Shown: positions 55,774 to 64,000 of the stretch, piece by piece
Layout of the letters: each line of letters starts with the position of its first letter
Position numbering within the stretch: the first letter of the stretch is position 1
Assembly (NCBI GenBank): GCA_026874595.1
Contig: CM049315.1
Coordinates: 79,004,065-79,068,064 of the forward strand
Reading direction: 5' to 3'
Origin: Sipunculus nudus
Lineage: Eukaryota; Annelida; Sipuncula; Golfingiida; Sipunculidae
Length of the DNA stretch: 64,000 nt
Notes under the pieces: generated by a model
What the model was told of the DNA's origin: nothing
The model's database searches: none
The model's input: only the letters and a program-made list of their open reading frames with translations
Position numbers and translations under genes: made by a program

Positions 55774-56808
55774 ATGAAATACATACACCATCGCGCACAA
55801 ACAGAAGACAGAGGAAACGGATTTCAGCTAAATGTTTCTGACATTTATTCGATGAAACTGCGGGCAGCATTAAACCATGCAGAGTCACGTGAGAGTACAA
55901 AGTACTCCATCTACAACAGGAATACCAATACAAAAGTCGGGTTGCAGAAATATAGAAACGCAGTGAACAAGATGCCTTCACACCCTCCAGATGCCGTGCC
56001 CCTCCTCACGTGCAAGATGTCGCTGTTCGGTTTACGCAACGAAACATCCAACCGCACATGCCGCAGGTCTCGCCTGCTCAGGTGGTGTACAGCAATATAC
56101 AAGTGTGTCACATCGATAACGTGCAAACCTTGCCCTGCCACAACTGCGTATTGTATATTCATATTTGATATGGCCAGGCACATGCCGGTCTGCCGCGTAC
56201 CAACGCTCGTGAGGTTCAAACGACAGGTATTCCCCCGGTTATTAACAGCTTCGCCGGTCGATTTCGGATCCCTCGTGTACACGTGGGAAATTATCGCACG
56301 ACACAACAGCTGGTTGGCCGGTGTCCCGGGATACAATCCACAACAGCGGGAAGCGGATATTTCCCATATCGCATCCGCTGCGTACAGGACAGCCGTGTGT
56401 GCGATAGAAACCGCCTGTGCTAATGAAGACGCCGAAATCAGCAAAACGGAATATGCTGTTGGACAGGGACGGGGGTTTTCAACGTGTATGAAGATGTTGT
56501 ACCCACGGCTGCATCCTCTGGATGCCTGTAACCCTGAGACCGGTTTGATAGACCCGGGGAGGGCATTGTCAACACGACCCGTGACCCGCTGGAGAGGTGC
56601 ACCCGTTTGTGAAAAGAGCACTCCGCCGGAAGACACGCGTGCCCCAAAGGTGACAGTATTAAAAACGTGGCAGTCGCTCCTGACAGGCGCAGTCATTGCA
56701 GACGTACGAGTAACGATGGGCAAAGCGGATGGGCATGTCGGTTTTAAACCACGACGTGTTACAGTCTCTGCAACCTCTGGCGCCCATCAGCTTACGACGG
56801 AGAACTGA
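55774..56808 (+). CDS. Hypothetical 344-residue protein
   Basis: The frame is open from a non-ATG codon at 55729; the first ATG is 55774, with others at 55852 and 55972, and the true start is unclear. The N-terminal third is basic and Cys-containing (CTAIYKCVTSITCKPCP) and the middle is globular (FGSLVYTWEIIARHNSWL). The last 80 bases overlap the RING-finger gene in another frame. A reverse-strand frame covers the same DNA but has poorer composition. Low certainty. Confidence 0.45.
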   Translation: MKYIHHRAQTEDRGNGFQLNVSDIYSMKLRAALNHAESRESTKYSIYNRNTNTKVGLQKYRNAVNKMPSHPPDAVPLLTCKMSLFGLRNETSNRTCRRSRLLRWCTAIYKCVTSITCKPCPATTAYCIFIFDMARHMPVCRVPTLVRFKRQVFPRLLTASPVDFGSLVYTWEIIARHNSWLAGVPGYNPQQREADISHIASAAYRTAVCAIETACANEDAEISKTEYAVGQGRGFSTCMKMLYPRLHPLDACNPETGLIDPGRALSTRPVTRWRGAPVCEKSTPPEDTRAPKVTVLKTWQSLLTGAVIADVRVTMGKADGHVGFKPRRVTVSATSGAHQLTTEN

Positions 56809-57901
56809 GGCCGGCAACGGAAAATCTCTCGGTGCGAGACAAAGGCGGGAGGAATCGGAATCGATATCATCTGTGCCACATACACATGTAGTCCACCCCG
56901 ACACCCCACGTACCATCGACGAAGACGCCGCACTGGGACTGTGGAGCCTGGAAAGACATCTCATTTGGTGGGGCACCCGTGAACTCGGTCGGTTGGATAA
57001 AAAAACGGAAGCAACCTTGAACGAGAAGCGATTACCGCAGGACGTGACACGTGACGATAATCACATTCCATACACGGCAGGCGAACTGACACCGCACGTA
57101 CCGAAGTACCTGGCAAGCTTATCGGAACAAGCGGACTTTATCCCTCGCCTGGCAGCAAGCCGCAGACACCTGCAGCAGCTGAGCGCTTCGGGTGTTCACG
57201 AGGCCGACGTTTACAAACTATCTCTCACGAGGCTTTTGCAAAGCACCTACTGGAAGACGATGTCGCGTGAGACACCAGGCGTGTCACGTACCACAGACAG
57301 CGTACACTTCGAGGAAAGTGATCGTCCACGCAAACAACGTAAGGATACAATGAGATACCTCCGCACGTCAGTAAACAGTTACCTGAAAGCCGCGAGAAAC
57401 GCGGTCCTGAAGACATACGCCGATACGGAACACGTATTCAGGAACAGGCGGACACACCAGATAACCTGTGAGAGGCAGGTACGGAAATTAGCCTGGATCC
57501 ATCTCATATCAGACTTGTGTTACGGTTGCAGTTACAATGAAATGCTTGACATCTTCAACGGGGTTATGAAACGCATGGGGCACGGGTGCATGCTGACATG
57601 CCGTCTATCTTGCAGCGTCTGCCAGGAGAATTGTGAGGAAGCTGCACGCGATCACCCGAAGAAAAGCGAGCAGGCGGAATACGTGGTGTTCAGCCAGTGC
57701 GAACATTACGTGTGCCTTGCGTGTTACAAAAAAATGGCACAAGTACATACAGACAACAGAGCGAGAGGAGTAGCAACCACTGAACACATTCCATGCCCGC
57801 AGTGCCGCACGCCAGTGCGACTCGTGTCAACCATAAAGTGGCGACCGATGGACTCTCGTTCCTGCGTGCAGGTCGTAGCTGACGGCCATTATTTCACATG
57901 A
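56729..57901 (+). CDS. RING-finger protein, likely E3 ubiquitin ligase
   Basis: 390 residues from ATG 56729. A C3HC4 RING occupies about residues 293-355: CSVC, then Cys and His in SQCEHYVC, LAC and finally CPQC. Spacing and order fit a zinc-binding RING that recruits ubiquitin-conjugating enzymes. The N-terminal ~290 residues are helical, charged and not recognised, and probably choose the substrate. Herpesvirus RING proteins, and several in invertebrate herpesviruses, counter host defences by degrading host factors; that role is inferred. A loop longer than usual separates the second Cys pair from the first. Confidence 0.8.
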   Translation: MGMSVLNHDVLQSLQPLAPISLRRRTEAGNGKSLGARQRREESESISSVPHTHVVHPDTPRTIDEDAALGLWSLERHLIWWGTRELGRLDKKTEATLNEKRLPQDVTRDDNHIPYTAGELTPHVPKYLASLSEQADFIPRLAASRRHLQQLSASGVHEADVYKLSLTRLLQSTYWKTMSRETPGVSRTTDSVHFEESDRPRKQRKDTMRYLRTSVNSYLKAARNAVLKTYADTEHVFRNRRTHQITCERQVRKLAWIHLISDLCYGCSYNEMLDIFNGVMKRMGHGCMLTCRLSCSVCQENCEEAARDHPKKSEQAEYVVFSQCEHYVCLACYKKMAQVHTDNRARGVATTEHIPCPQCRTPVRLVSTIKWRPMDSRSCVQVVADGHYFT

Positions 57902-58170
57902 CGTGTACGGGTGATATTTGCCTGAACCAGCCAGATTGCGCAACGCCTATTGGCGCAAACATTTTCTACGTGCAGGTGCAAGTACGGCGTGCCGTCAGCA
58001 CGCGGGTTATGCTTAGACAAGCAATTTCTGAGAGCGCTTATTGGCTGGTTTTGGCCGCCTGTTTGTCCTTGCCGTGAACATATTTAACCGGTTCGCCGTT
58101 ACAGATCAGACACACTTTGTTACTGCAAGTCTAACTGTGCGCACAAGGTGCCACAACAACAAGACAAAGG
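57902..58170 (+). promoter_or_regulatory. Promoter spacer with CCAAT-type boxes and TATA-like element
   Basis: 270 bases without a gene. It contains two inverted CCAAT boxes (cctattggcgc near 57950 and cttattggctgg near 58037) and a TATTTAA at 58081-58087, about 85 bases before the next ATG. The order CCAAT, CCAAT, TATA, ATG is that of a typical RNA polymerase II promoter. Confidence 0.5.
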
Positions 58171-59637
58171 ATGGCAGACCGTCTGCACAGTGTTCCATTC
58201 GTTCCGATCAACATATATTCAAGAGCAGATGTGGAAGGAGGACTGCTACCGGGTATGTCTGCGCGTTTACGTGTTCGCGATAACAAAGCACGTGTACTCA
58301 TCAAAGCACTCAACTGGTCAACCCAACAGATGTGGCGTGACCAGGAAAGACTGAGATCAAGTGCAGACGGTGAGCACGGGTTACCGTCGTCCCTGTGTAT
58401 GGAGACATGGGAAACAATGATGCGCGACATGTCGCGGTTCACCATGGATTCCTCACACACCGACAACTGCAGGACATTGAAGGAATCAGGAGTCTCCTTG
58501 AAAACCGTAGAGGGGATCTGTCAGATGCACGACATAGAGTGGCTGTTCACGGGTCCCGAGGGTGAGATGACTTTTGATCTGTCTGGCAATCACAGTGCGC
58601 TCGGTCAATATGGTGTTGCGTACCTGCTGTACCTGCTGTGGCACATGGGATACACCGTAAACGCGCCCCTGACCTGCTTGGAAGCAGGTTTACTGAGTGT
58701 GCACCAGATACAACAGATTCCCATCCTTAACACGAAAACAGGGGAACCCGCTGAAACAAACCCGCTGACTGTTTACCGACCGTGTGTGAAACACGTGATT
58801 TCGAACGAAGGACACCTGTTCCAACAGATATGCTGCATGCCCGTTGTGGATGTAACGTCTCACCGGTACACCGAACGTCAGGTGCGCGATCCGCCGCAGA
58901 CAATGCTTCGCAAGGCGTCAAGGGTTCACATTCGTAACGTGTGTATGCTGCATATCGGAAAACACGTCAGCACGAAAGTATCACTGCTGACGGCAAAACA
59001 AATACCGCGCCGCAAAGACATCTTTCGCATCCTGTGCGACACCTGGCGCTCAATGGGGGAATGTTTCCAAATGCCCACCAAGCTTGATACCGATATGCCT
59101 GCTTTGTCAGAGGGAACAGACCACGACAAGCAACCACACATCATGCTGAACGCCCTGGTTCACGTGCTCGGATGTAAGCTCCAGAAAACAATGTACGCAG
59201 TCAGAGGGAAAAGGACACACAGTGAAAAGACTGACGTCCACCGGCTCGTACTGGAGATACCAGAGGAAAAGATATTGTCACTGCGGAACGCCAGGTTCAT
59301 TAGTTTCACGTTGTTTTACATGTGGTTCTCTTTGGGATGGGAGTTGGAACTCGCCAACTGCGACGCCGCGACCGGAATGTTCACGCTCGTACGCACGCAA
59401 TACGCAAAAATTGAAAGAAAAACGTACAACGTCGGATGCGTCGCCACCCCGTACGGCAAGTGGGTTTACGCGTGCACGAACAGCTGCAACACATGTTTGG
59501 CTGGCACAGGTACCGGGCACACATATCAAAGTGTATGGAAAGTGAGAGTTGCAACAGAACCAGACGTCGTCCAAGCGAAATCTGTAAGACTGGTCGCGGG
59601 TCCAAACGATACCCGGCGCACCTCATGCTGTCCGTGA
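58171..59637 (+). CDS. Hypothetical 488-residue protein
   Basis: ATG 58171 (MADRLHSVPFVPINIYSR). Globular, mixed strands and helices, no signal peptide or membrane span. Several Cys in the last 60 residues (CVATPYG ... CTNSCNTCLAG) might form a zinc site. The family is unrecognised. It has its own promoter spacer upstream and a poly(A) signal downstream, so it is probably transcribed alone. Confidence 0.65.
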   Translation: MADRLHSVPFVPINIYSRADVEGGLLPGMSARLRVRDNKARVLIKALNWSTQQMWRDQERLRSSADGEHGLPSSLCMETWETMMRDMSRFTMDSSHTDNCRTLKESGVSLKTVEGICQMHDIEWLFTGPEGEMTFDLSGNHSALGQYGVAYLLYLLWHMGYTVNAPLTCLEAGLLSVHQIQQIPILNTKTGEPAETNPLTVYRPCVKHVISNEGHLFQQICCMPVVDVTSHRYTERQVRDPPQTMLRKASRVHIRNVCMLHIGKHVSTKVSLLTAKQIPRRKDIFRILCDTWRSMGECFQMPTKLDTDMPALSEGTDHDKQPHIMLNALVHVLGCKLQKTMYAVRGKRTHSEKTDVHRLVLEIPEEKILSLRNARFISFTLFYMWFSLGWELELANCDAATGMFTLVRTQYAKIERKTYNVGCVATPYGKWVYACTNSCNTCLAGTGTGHTYQSVWKVRVATEPDVVQAKSVRLVAGPNDTRRTSCCP

Positions 59638-60244
59638 TCGAAACATTTGACCGGCTTCGTAATGGCTGCGTGTAAGTGAAAGGACTTGTGTGAAGGACTT
59701 GTGTTAAAATTTTAATGTATTATATTCATGTATTGAATTGGTTGCAGTGTATTTTGTGTTTCAGTTTTTCTTGACGTTTACTAGTTAGTTTTAATAAACA
59801 ATATGTACTTGGTTGAACGTGTTTGTTTCGTTTGATGATGCCCTGCGCGAATCAAGATGGGACTGAAACATGTATGTCTGTACGAACGGAACGTAGCAAA
59901 TACCTCCCCTCACAATTTGCAAAAACAATCTAACGTTTGATCATGTATGCTCAAATCCAGATAGCAGGTCCCTAACCCTCTCCCTTCCCTGATTATTGCA
60001 ACACGGATTGCCCGGCTGAAGCTTTTGTAAACTGATGTCATACCACTCAAATGCGTTTCGCTCACCATTCCTCTCCCCGACCCTGCCCGCCACTATCCCT
60101 GTCTTCACTGAAACACGTGTATGGGCGTAACGATGTTCTTGTTATCTAGGTCAGTATTTGCATACACAGCAGTGGCTCCCATGACAACCGACACCGCGTC
60201 GCAGCGGGCCGTCACATTAGCGGATATTGCCCTGCACAGTTGAC
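59638..60244. other. Spacer before the transposase gene
   Basis: About 600 bases with no convincing gene. It has a poly(A) signal (59792-59797) for the preceding gene and a short direct repeat aaggacttgtgt near 59680-59705. I looked for terminal inverted repeats matching the stretch after the transposase gene and saw none. Confidence 0.5.
59792..59797 (+). terminator. Poly(A) signal AATAAA
   Basis: AATAAA lies 155 bases after the 488-residue gene, followed by a GT-rich stretch. Confidence 0.6.
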
Positions 60245-62044
60245 ATGCCGACCCAGTGCGAGCGACGTTCGAACCCGGAAAACATGCAGTTACAGAAGAA
60301 ACGGTCGAACTCAACGCCAGAAGCATCACCCAAAAACAAAAGGCAGAGGCTTTCCGTCACCCTGTACGACATAAACAGCAGCAGCGTTGAAAGCAGTCCC
60401 TCTGGCCCGGACAAGGAAAAAAACCTCCACGTCAGCCTTTGTGACGTACTGTCTGGCTCTTGCCACTCGAGCCCGCGATCAACACAGAACTCGCCTCGGT
60501 GCCTGAGCAAGAGCGGACAAGGTCAAGGACAACGTGACGCTGCAGACATCTACGGGACGCCTGACGTGTTTGACGAAACGTCGGTCACAGGAAGCGATGA
60601 CGAACACGCCGACGCCGAACAGGAAACGCCCCTCGATCAGGCGAACCGGACAAAATGGCACTTGGTATCCGGTGGCAGCAAACGGGGTAAGGACAAACTT
60701 TTCACAGATACAGGGTACAGTTTCACAGTGAAATTCCGGAGGAACGGCGTCGTTTACTGGAACTGCATCAAACGCAACAAACGCGCCCGCTGCCAAGCTT
60801 CCGTCGTGCAAAGAACAAGAGGCGGCAAACACCATTTCCAACCCGGCATTCATTCCCACAGACACGGTCCCCTCCCGGGTGCTCACAGGGCTGCCGAGAT
60901 ATCGTGGAGCATAAAGAAAAAGGCAGAAGCTGACCTGTTCGCGCCGGCAGGCGAGGTTGTGGAAGGGGTTTTACGCAGGGACCTGAAACCCGGCGAAATC
61001 TGCACGGCCATACCTAAAACCAAACACCTGATACGCGCAGCAAACAGGCACAGACAGAACAAGAGACCTCCTCACCCCAGGAACCTCGACTTCCACTTGG
61101 AAGAAAGAGCCGTCCCAACAGATTTCCTGCACGGTGACATACACACCGACGGCAAGAGGCACCTCGTGTTTGCAACACGCAACATGCTGCAACTGCTCGC
61201 CAAAGCGAAACGGTGGTACATGGACGGCACCTTCAAGCTCGTGAAACAACCTTTCACCCAGTTGTACAGCGTGCACGTGTTCATACGCCGCAACGACACT
61301 TACAAACAGGTCCCACTGGTGTTCGTGTTGATGTCCGGGAAACGTGAAAAGGATTACGTTGACGTTTTCAAACACTTGATGGGGTTGCTGCCCCCGACCA
61401 CGTGCGTACAAGAAATAATGCTGGACTTCGAGAAGGCTGTATGGAACGCCGTCAGGAAGGTCATGCCGAGCGTCCGGTTAAAAGGATGCGCTTTCCACTG
61501 GACCCAAGCCGTATGGAGGCATGTGCAAAGCCTGGGCCTGCAGTCGGCCTACACCCGCAACAACCTGGTACACAAGACATGCCGACGGTTGCTAGCACTT
61601 CCTTTCCTACCAGCATCGGAGATACCAGGGGCTTTCAACCGTCTGGAAAACGCCACACTCAAACAGTCACTGCGCAGGTTGACCCGCTACGTGCGGAAGA
61701 CGTGGATAAACTCTACAACGTGGCCTCCCGCCGCCTGGTCCGGATTCATGCAGAGCGTGAGAACCAACAATGACTGTGAAGGGTGGCACCGCAGGATACA
61801 AAGCCGGGTGAAAAGGACAAATATTTCTCTGTACCTGTTGATAGCCCTCCTGTACGAGGAGGCCTTAAACATAAGAGTTCAGGTGCAGCTGTTGCCAGAA
61901 CATAAAGTCGCCCGCTACCAACGGTCACTGTACAGGGACATGCAAGGTCGCTTGTTCGAGCTGTGGGCACAATACCAGGAAGGGGCCCTGTCACCCGACC
62001 AACTGTTGAAGCAATGCGCCAGGGTGTACGCACCCGCACTGTGA
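60245..62044 (+). CDS. FLYWCH zinc finger plus Mutator-like (MULE) transposase
   Basis: 599 residues from ATG 60245; the frame opens from a TTG at 60227. A disordered N-terminus is followed by a FLYWCH-type zinc finger at about residues 150-205 (W-N-C, ARC, HSHRH). Next comes a MULE transposase core: WYMDGTF with Asp327, LDFEKAV with Asp394, the C-x-x-H of GCAFHW, and NNDCEGWHR with Glu512. The D-D-E set is complete and the frame is intact, so an active enzyme is possible. MULE enzymes cut and paste DNA flanked by terminal inverted repeats. The gene sits among viral genes, has its own poly(A) signal and shows no close flanking inverted repeats. It may be a captured gene used by the virus, or the transposase of the whole element. 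Confidence 0.85.
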   Translation: MPTQCERRSNPENMQLQKKRSNSTPEASPKNKRQRLSVTLYDINSSSVESSPSGPDKEKNLHVSLCDVLSGSCHSSPRSTQNSPRCLSKSGQGQGQRDAADIYGTPDVFDETSVTGSDDEHADAEQETPLDQANRTKWHLVSGGSKRGKDKLFTDTGYSFTVKFRRNGVVYWNCIKRNKRARCQASVVQRTRGGKHHFQPGIHSHRHGPLPGAHRAAEISWSIKKKAEADLFAPAGEVVEGVLRRDLKPGEICTAIPKTKHLIRAANRHRQNKRPPHPRNLDFHLEERAVPTDFLHGDIHTDGKRHLVFATRNMLQLLAKAKRWYMDGTFKLVKQPFTQLYSVHVFIRRNDTYKQVPLVFVLMSGKREKDYVDVFKHLMGLLPPTTCVQEIMLDFEKAVWNAVRKVMPSVRLKGCAFHWTQAVWRHVQSLGLQSAYTRNNLVHKTCRRLLALPFLPASEIPGAFNRLENATLKQSLRRLTRYVRKTWINSTTWPPAAWSGFMQSVRTNNDCEGWHRRIQSRVKRTNISLYLLIALLYEEALNIRVQVQLLPEHKVARYQRSLYRDMQGRLFELWAQYQEGALSPDQLLKQCARVYAPAL

Positions 62045-62541
62045 ACATGGAGGGCCTGTGTTAAATCGAATGTTTGTATAAAATGCAAATCGATATGTTA
62101 TGTGTTTATAGAGTGATGTTGTTGAATCTACCGTAACAAAACATTAGTGTCGCGGTAAAAAAGAATAAAGGTTTTGTGGATTCACAAACAGTCATTCACA
62201 AGTGGGTTCACAATCATTTCGTGTTTGAGCATGAGAGATAAAAACAAAACAAACCTTGACATAGTACAAATGTGTTTATTGTATAAAGCTACACGTCACA
62301 CGATGTATACAGTCACCCTTGCCTTACCCTACCCACACAGATAAATGGGGTGGTTAACACGTATGAAACACTGTACAATTCCAAATATATATCATAACAC
62401 ACAAACTGCATGACACTAACAACTGTACAAAAGAAAACATCTTGATTATACTATACATGGTCTAAGTTTATACAGAGCTAGTCGTCCGAATGCGACAGAA
62501 CAGTCCTATTTCCATTTTACCCTCCTCGACTGCAGCAAATC
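62045..62541. other. AT-rich spacer between convergent genes
   Basis: About 500 bases with no convincing gene. A poly(A) signal AATAAA at 62164-62169 serves the transposase gene, and AT-rich DNA (tgtttattgtataaa near 62272) could hold the reverse-strand signal for the lectin-like gene. Confidence 0.5.
62164..62169 (+). terminator. Poly(A) signal AATAAA
   Basis: AATAAA lies 120 bases after the transposase stop. Confidence 0.6.
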
Positions 62542-63606
62542 TTAACGTATGCAGACGTTTAAAGCATTGATGACTATGGACAGCAGCAGTGATGTGTCTG
62601 CAAACCGCTTTCGAAAACCGGCAGACAGATTTCTCATTGCGTGTGTTGGGGCAACTGTGGGAATAACGGGCTGTGGATCGACGGGTATCATGGGACTGGG
62701 ACTTGTGAGCGAACGTACATTAACATAGCCGTCTTTGTTTGCGTTGTTGGATATAGAAGAAACAGTGCTAGGTGCAGGGCTGCTGCCTGAAAATAGTATA
62801 TACGGAGCGCCTGGTTCAGAGTCGTCTCCTGACGACATGTATGCGTCTTTGCATACACCTGGATCACGTGCAGATAGTCCTGAGGGATCGGCAAACGCAT
62901 GTACGTGCAGCTGATGAGGAATACGGAGCGGGTACCGGGAGGTGGCAGTATCCTGAGCCGGGCTGACAGACAAGTCGTACGCAGACGCGACGCTCTGGTG
63001 CCGTTCGACGGTGTTCATACAAATCACCTGGTGGCGGCTGTGGCACGGCACAGCTTTCCACAAGAAACCTTTGGGGAATTTCCTGACGATGGCACAGTTT
63101 TTATTTGGCTTAGGTTGGTCTTTGTACCAAAAGTAAATGTCTGGAATAGCAGACCGGTTGCCTGAGAAATGGTATTCCCAAACGTGGTCCACAACATCGA
63201 GCCAGTACACGTGACGCGCTAAAACAGACTTGTAGAGCACTCTGGACAATGCCTTTATCTCTTTTTCGTTCTTGACCGAGGCCAACCGCGCTCCTATGCT
63301 CACACACAGATTCCTAGCCTCAAACCAACTGCCGACACCAGGTCCGAATATGTAGCAAGGTCCGTTCTGGTGTTTGCACTCACAGTAATGTCCTGAAAAC
63401 CACAGAGGACACCCGGTAGCGGTAGGCAGTTCGCAGACATAACCAAAGTCAACGTCGCGTCCATTGCAGTAAAAGGGGAGGAGGGTGTTCCCCCTAGGTC
63501 TCAACAGAGCGCAATGTTTCCCCGGCATATTGTACACCTGGCGTAGAAACGATAACGGCCAGACACGCGCCACTGTTTGAGCATCTTCCCTTTCAGAGAG
63601 ATCCAT
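62542..63606 (-). CDS. C-type-lectin-like protein, main (downstream) frame
   Basis: Coding character starts around 63550 in this frame; the ATG at 63606 is probably not a true start. The end of a first C-type lectin-like domain (CALLRPRG ... YVCEL) is followed by a complete second one: CPLWFSG, C-x(5)-C, WFEARNLCVSIGARLASV, W-x-D, the YFWYKDQPKPNKNC region and AVPCHSRHQVICM. The Ca-binding EPN/QPD triplet reads KPN, so sugar binding is uncertain. A long Ser/Pro-rich tail follows, ending in a short hydrophobic stretch (SLLLSIVINALNVCI). The N-terminal part lies in the overlapping upstream frame. Probably a secreted or envelope protein. Confidence 0.65.
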   Translation of the reverse strand: MDLSEREDAQTVARVWPLSFLRQVYNMPGKHCALLRPRGNTLLPFYCNGRDVDFGYVCELPTATGCPLWFSGHYCECKHQNGPCYIFGPGVGSWFEARNLCVSIGARLASVKNEKEIKALSRVLYKSVLARHVYWLDVVDHVWEYHFSGNRSAIPDIYFWYKDQPKPNKNCAIVRKFPKGFLWKAVPCHSRHQVICMNTVERHQSVASAYDLSVSPAQDTATSRYPLRIPHQLHVHAFADPSGLSARDPGVCKDAYMSSGDDSEPGAPYILFSGSSPAPSTVSSISNNANKDGYVNVRSLTSPSPMIPVDPQPVIPTVAPTHAMRNLSAGFRKRFADTSLLLSIVINALNVCIR

Positions 63607-63857
63607 GATTCCGTAACACCAGTGCTGCTCATAAAGGCAGTCAGTCTTTCATGAAACGCTACAGCGTCTGACACATTGTCGGGTACAGGTAGGGCCCACG
63701 TCTCCCCTCCTATGATACTGCACGCGTGCCTGGCTTCAGCGTTTGTCACAGACAACCCGAGAGAACGGAACGCGGGACGTGGACGGCCAGCAGACGTGGT
63801 GACGAACAACAACAGATACAGCAGATGGAAACGTAGCATGATGATACGGAACAGCAT
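63501..63857 (-). CDS. C-type-lectin-like protein, N-terminal frame with signal peptide
   Basis: From ATG 63857. Residues 1-24 form a clear signal peptide (MLRFHLLYLLLFVTTSAG from the second Met). The start of a C-type lectin-like domain follows (NAEARHACSIIGG, then ESWISLKG with the WIGL-like motif). Lectin character is lost after about 63550, where it resumes in the neighbouring frame. The two frames are therefore one gene with a frame change at roughly 63.53-63.57 kb, or a gene with an unrecognised splice. The break may be a mutation or an assembly error. Confidence 0.6.
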   Translation of the reverse strand: MLFRIIMLRFHLLYLLLFVTTSAGRPRPAFRSLGLSVTNAEARHACSIIGGETWALPVPDNVSDAVAFHERLTAFMSSTGVTESWISLKGKMLKQWRVSGRYRFYARCTICRGNIALC

Positions 63858-64000
63858 TCACACACTGAGAGAACTTGTTCTAGCATAGAACAAGCGTAAC
63901 ACGTAACAACACTTACTGCAACAGAGGCTTCGGTCCGACGGAACACCAGGCTGCTGTGAAGACTGGGCGAATATGATTCAAATCTCCGGCAGACCTGGTC
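63858..64000. other. Right edge, upstream of the lectin-like gene
   Basis: 143 bases that should hold the promoter of the lectin-like gene. No clear TATA box was seen and no gene is supported. Confidence 0.35.

Noticed and set aside
55911-56723. 270-codon reverse-strand frame
   Set aside because: It is antisense to the forward 344-residue frame, and its composition is poorer; neither is strong, but the forward one fits the gene direction of the block.
59638-62541. Terminal inverted repeats immediately around the transposase gene
   Set aside because: Compared both flanks by eye and found only short chance matches; long repeats may exist elsewhere but not here.
1-64000. CRISPR arrays, bacterial operons or ribosome-binding sites
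   Set aside because: No regularly spaced repeats with unique spacers; gene borders carry TATA boxes and AATAAA signals instead, showing eukaryotic expression.

Overview
The window looks like the left-hand part of a large double-stranded DNA virus genome of the herpesvirus order, most likely a distant invertebrate (malacoherpesvirus-like) lineage, joined at its left edge to what appears to be animal host DNA. The evidence for a herpesvirus is a set of proteins: a giant coiled-coil tegument protein preceded by a herpesvirus-type tegument cysteine protease (Cys box plus Asp-Ser-His), a 1414-residue major-capsid-sized protein, a degenerate family B DNA polymerase resembling the helicase-primase accessory subunit (UL8 type), a split CxxC/HxxxxxxC protein like the DNA-packaging factor UL32/ORF68, a candidate nuclear egress protein (UL31 type) and a viral Ser/Thr kinase. 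Gene density is high, genes lie on both strands, spacers are short, and poly(A) signals and TATA boxes sit at gene borders. The first ~610 bases differ: a C-rich minisatellite and a perfect animal-type tRNA-Asn(GTT) gene flanked by two copies of a 39-bp repeat.

Layout. 1-1.43 kb: host-like or non-coding DNA. 1.43-19 kb: an unknown reverse-strand gene, a gene with an OTU-protease-like fold but lost catalytic residues, then the tegument block (acidic coiled-coil protein, protease-bearing frame, 2799-codon frame) and two small genes. 19-29.5 kb: mainly reverse-strand genes (P-loop/helicase-like protein, 643-residue protein, UL31-like candidate, UL32-like halves, an interrupted gene). 29.6-35.1 kb: kinase, charged protein, two multi-span membrane proteins and a Bcl-2-like candidate. 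35.4-45.2 kb: capsid gene pair, a small reverse gene, the inactivated polymerase and a 314-residue protein. 45.8-59.6 kb: a protein with an internal domain duplication, a 760-residue protein, an 879-residue protein, an OB-fold-like protein, a RING-finger protein and others. 60.2-62.0 kb: an intact FLYWCH plus Mutator-like (MULE) transposase gene. 62.5-63.9 kb: a secreted or surface C-type-lectin-like gene broken by a frame change.

Two themes stand out. First, the transposase keeps its D-D-E residues, has no obvious terminal inverted repeats immediately around it and sits among viral genes. That recalls the known fish element Teratorn (herpesvirus fused with a piggyBac transposon), but here with a Mutator-family enzyme. 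Second, several genes are interrupted by single in-frame stops (25.47, 28.59 and 43.76 kb) or by frame changes (8.55, possibly 5.8 and 20.5, 27.45 and 63.5 kb), while the longest frames (2799 and 1414 codons) are open. With a host-type tRNA gene at the left, this fits a fairly recently endogenised copy; assembly errors at homopolymers could explain some frame changes but not the clean in-frame stops.

All protein assignments come from reading motifs by eye; no database search was possible. Coding starts are given at the first ATG that fits, because several open frames extend upstream only through GTG/TTG/CTG codons.
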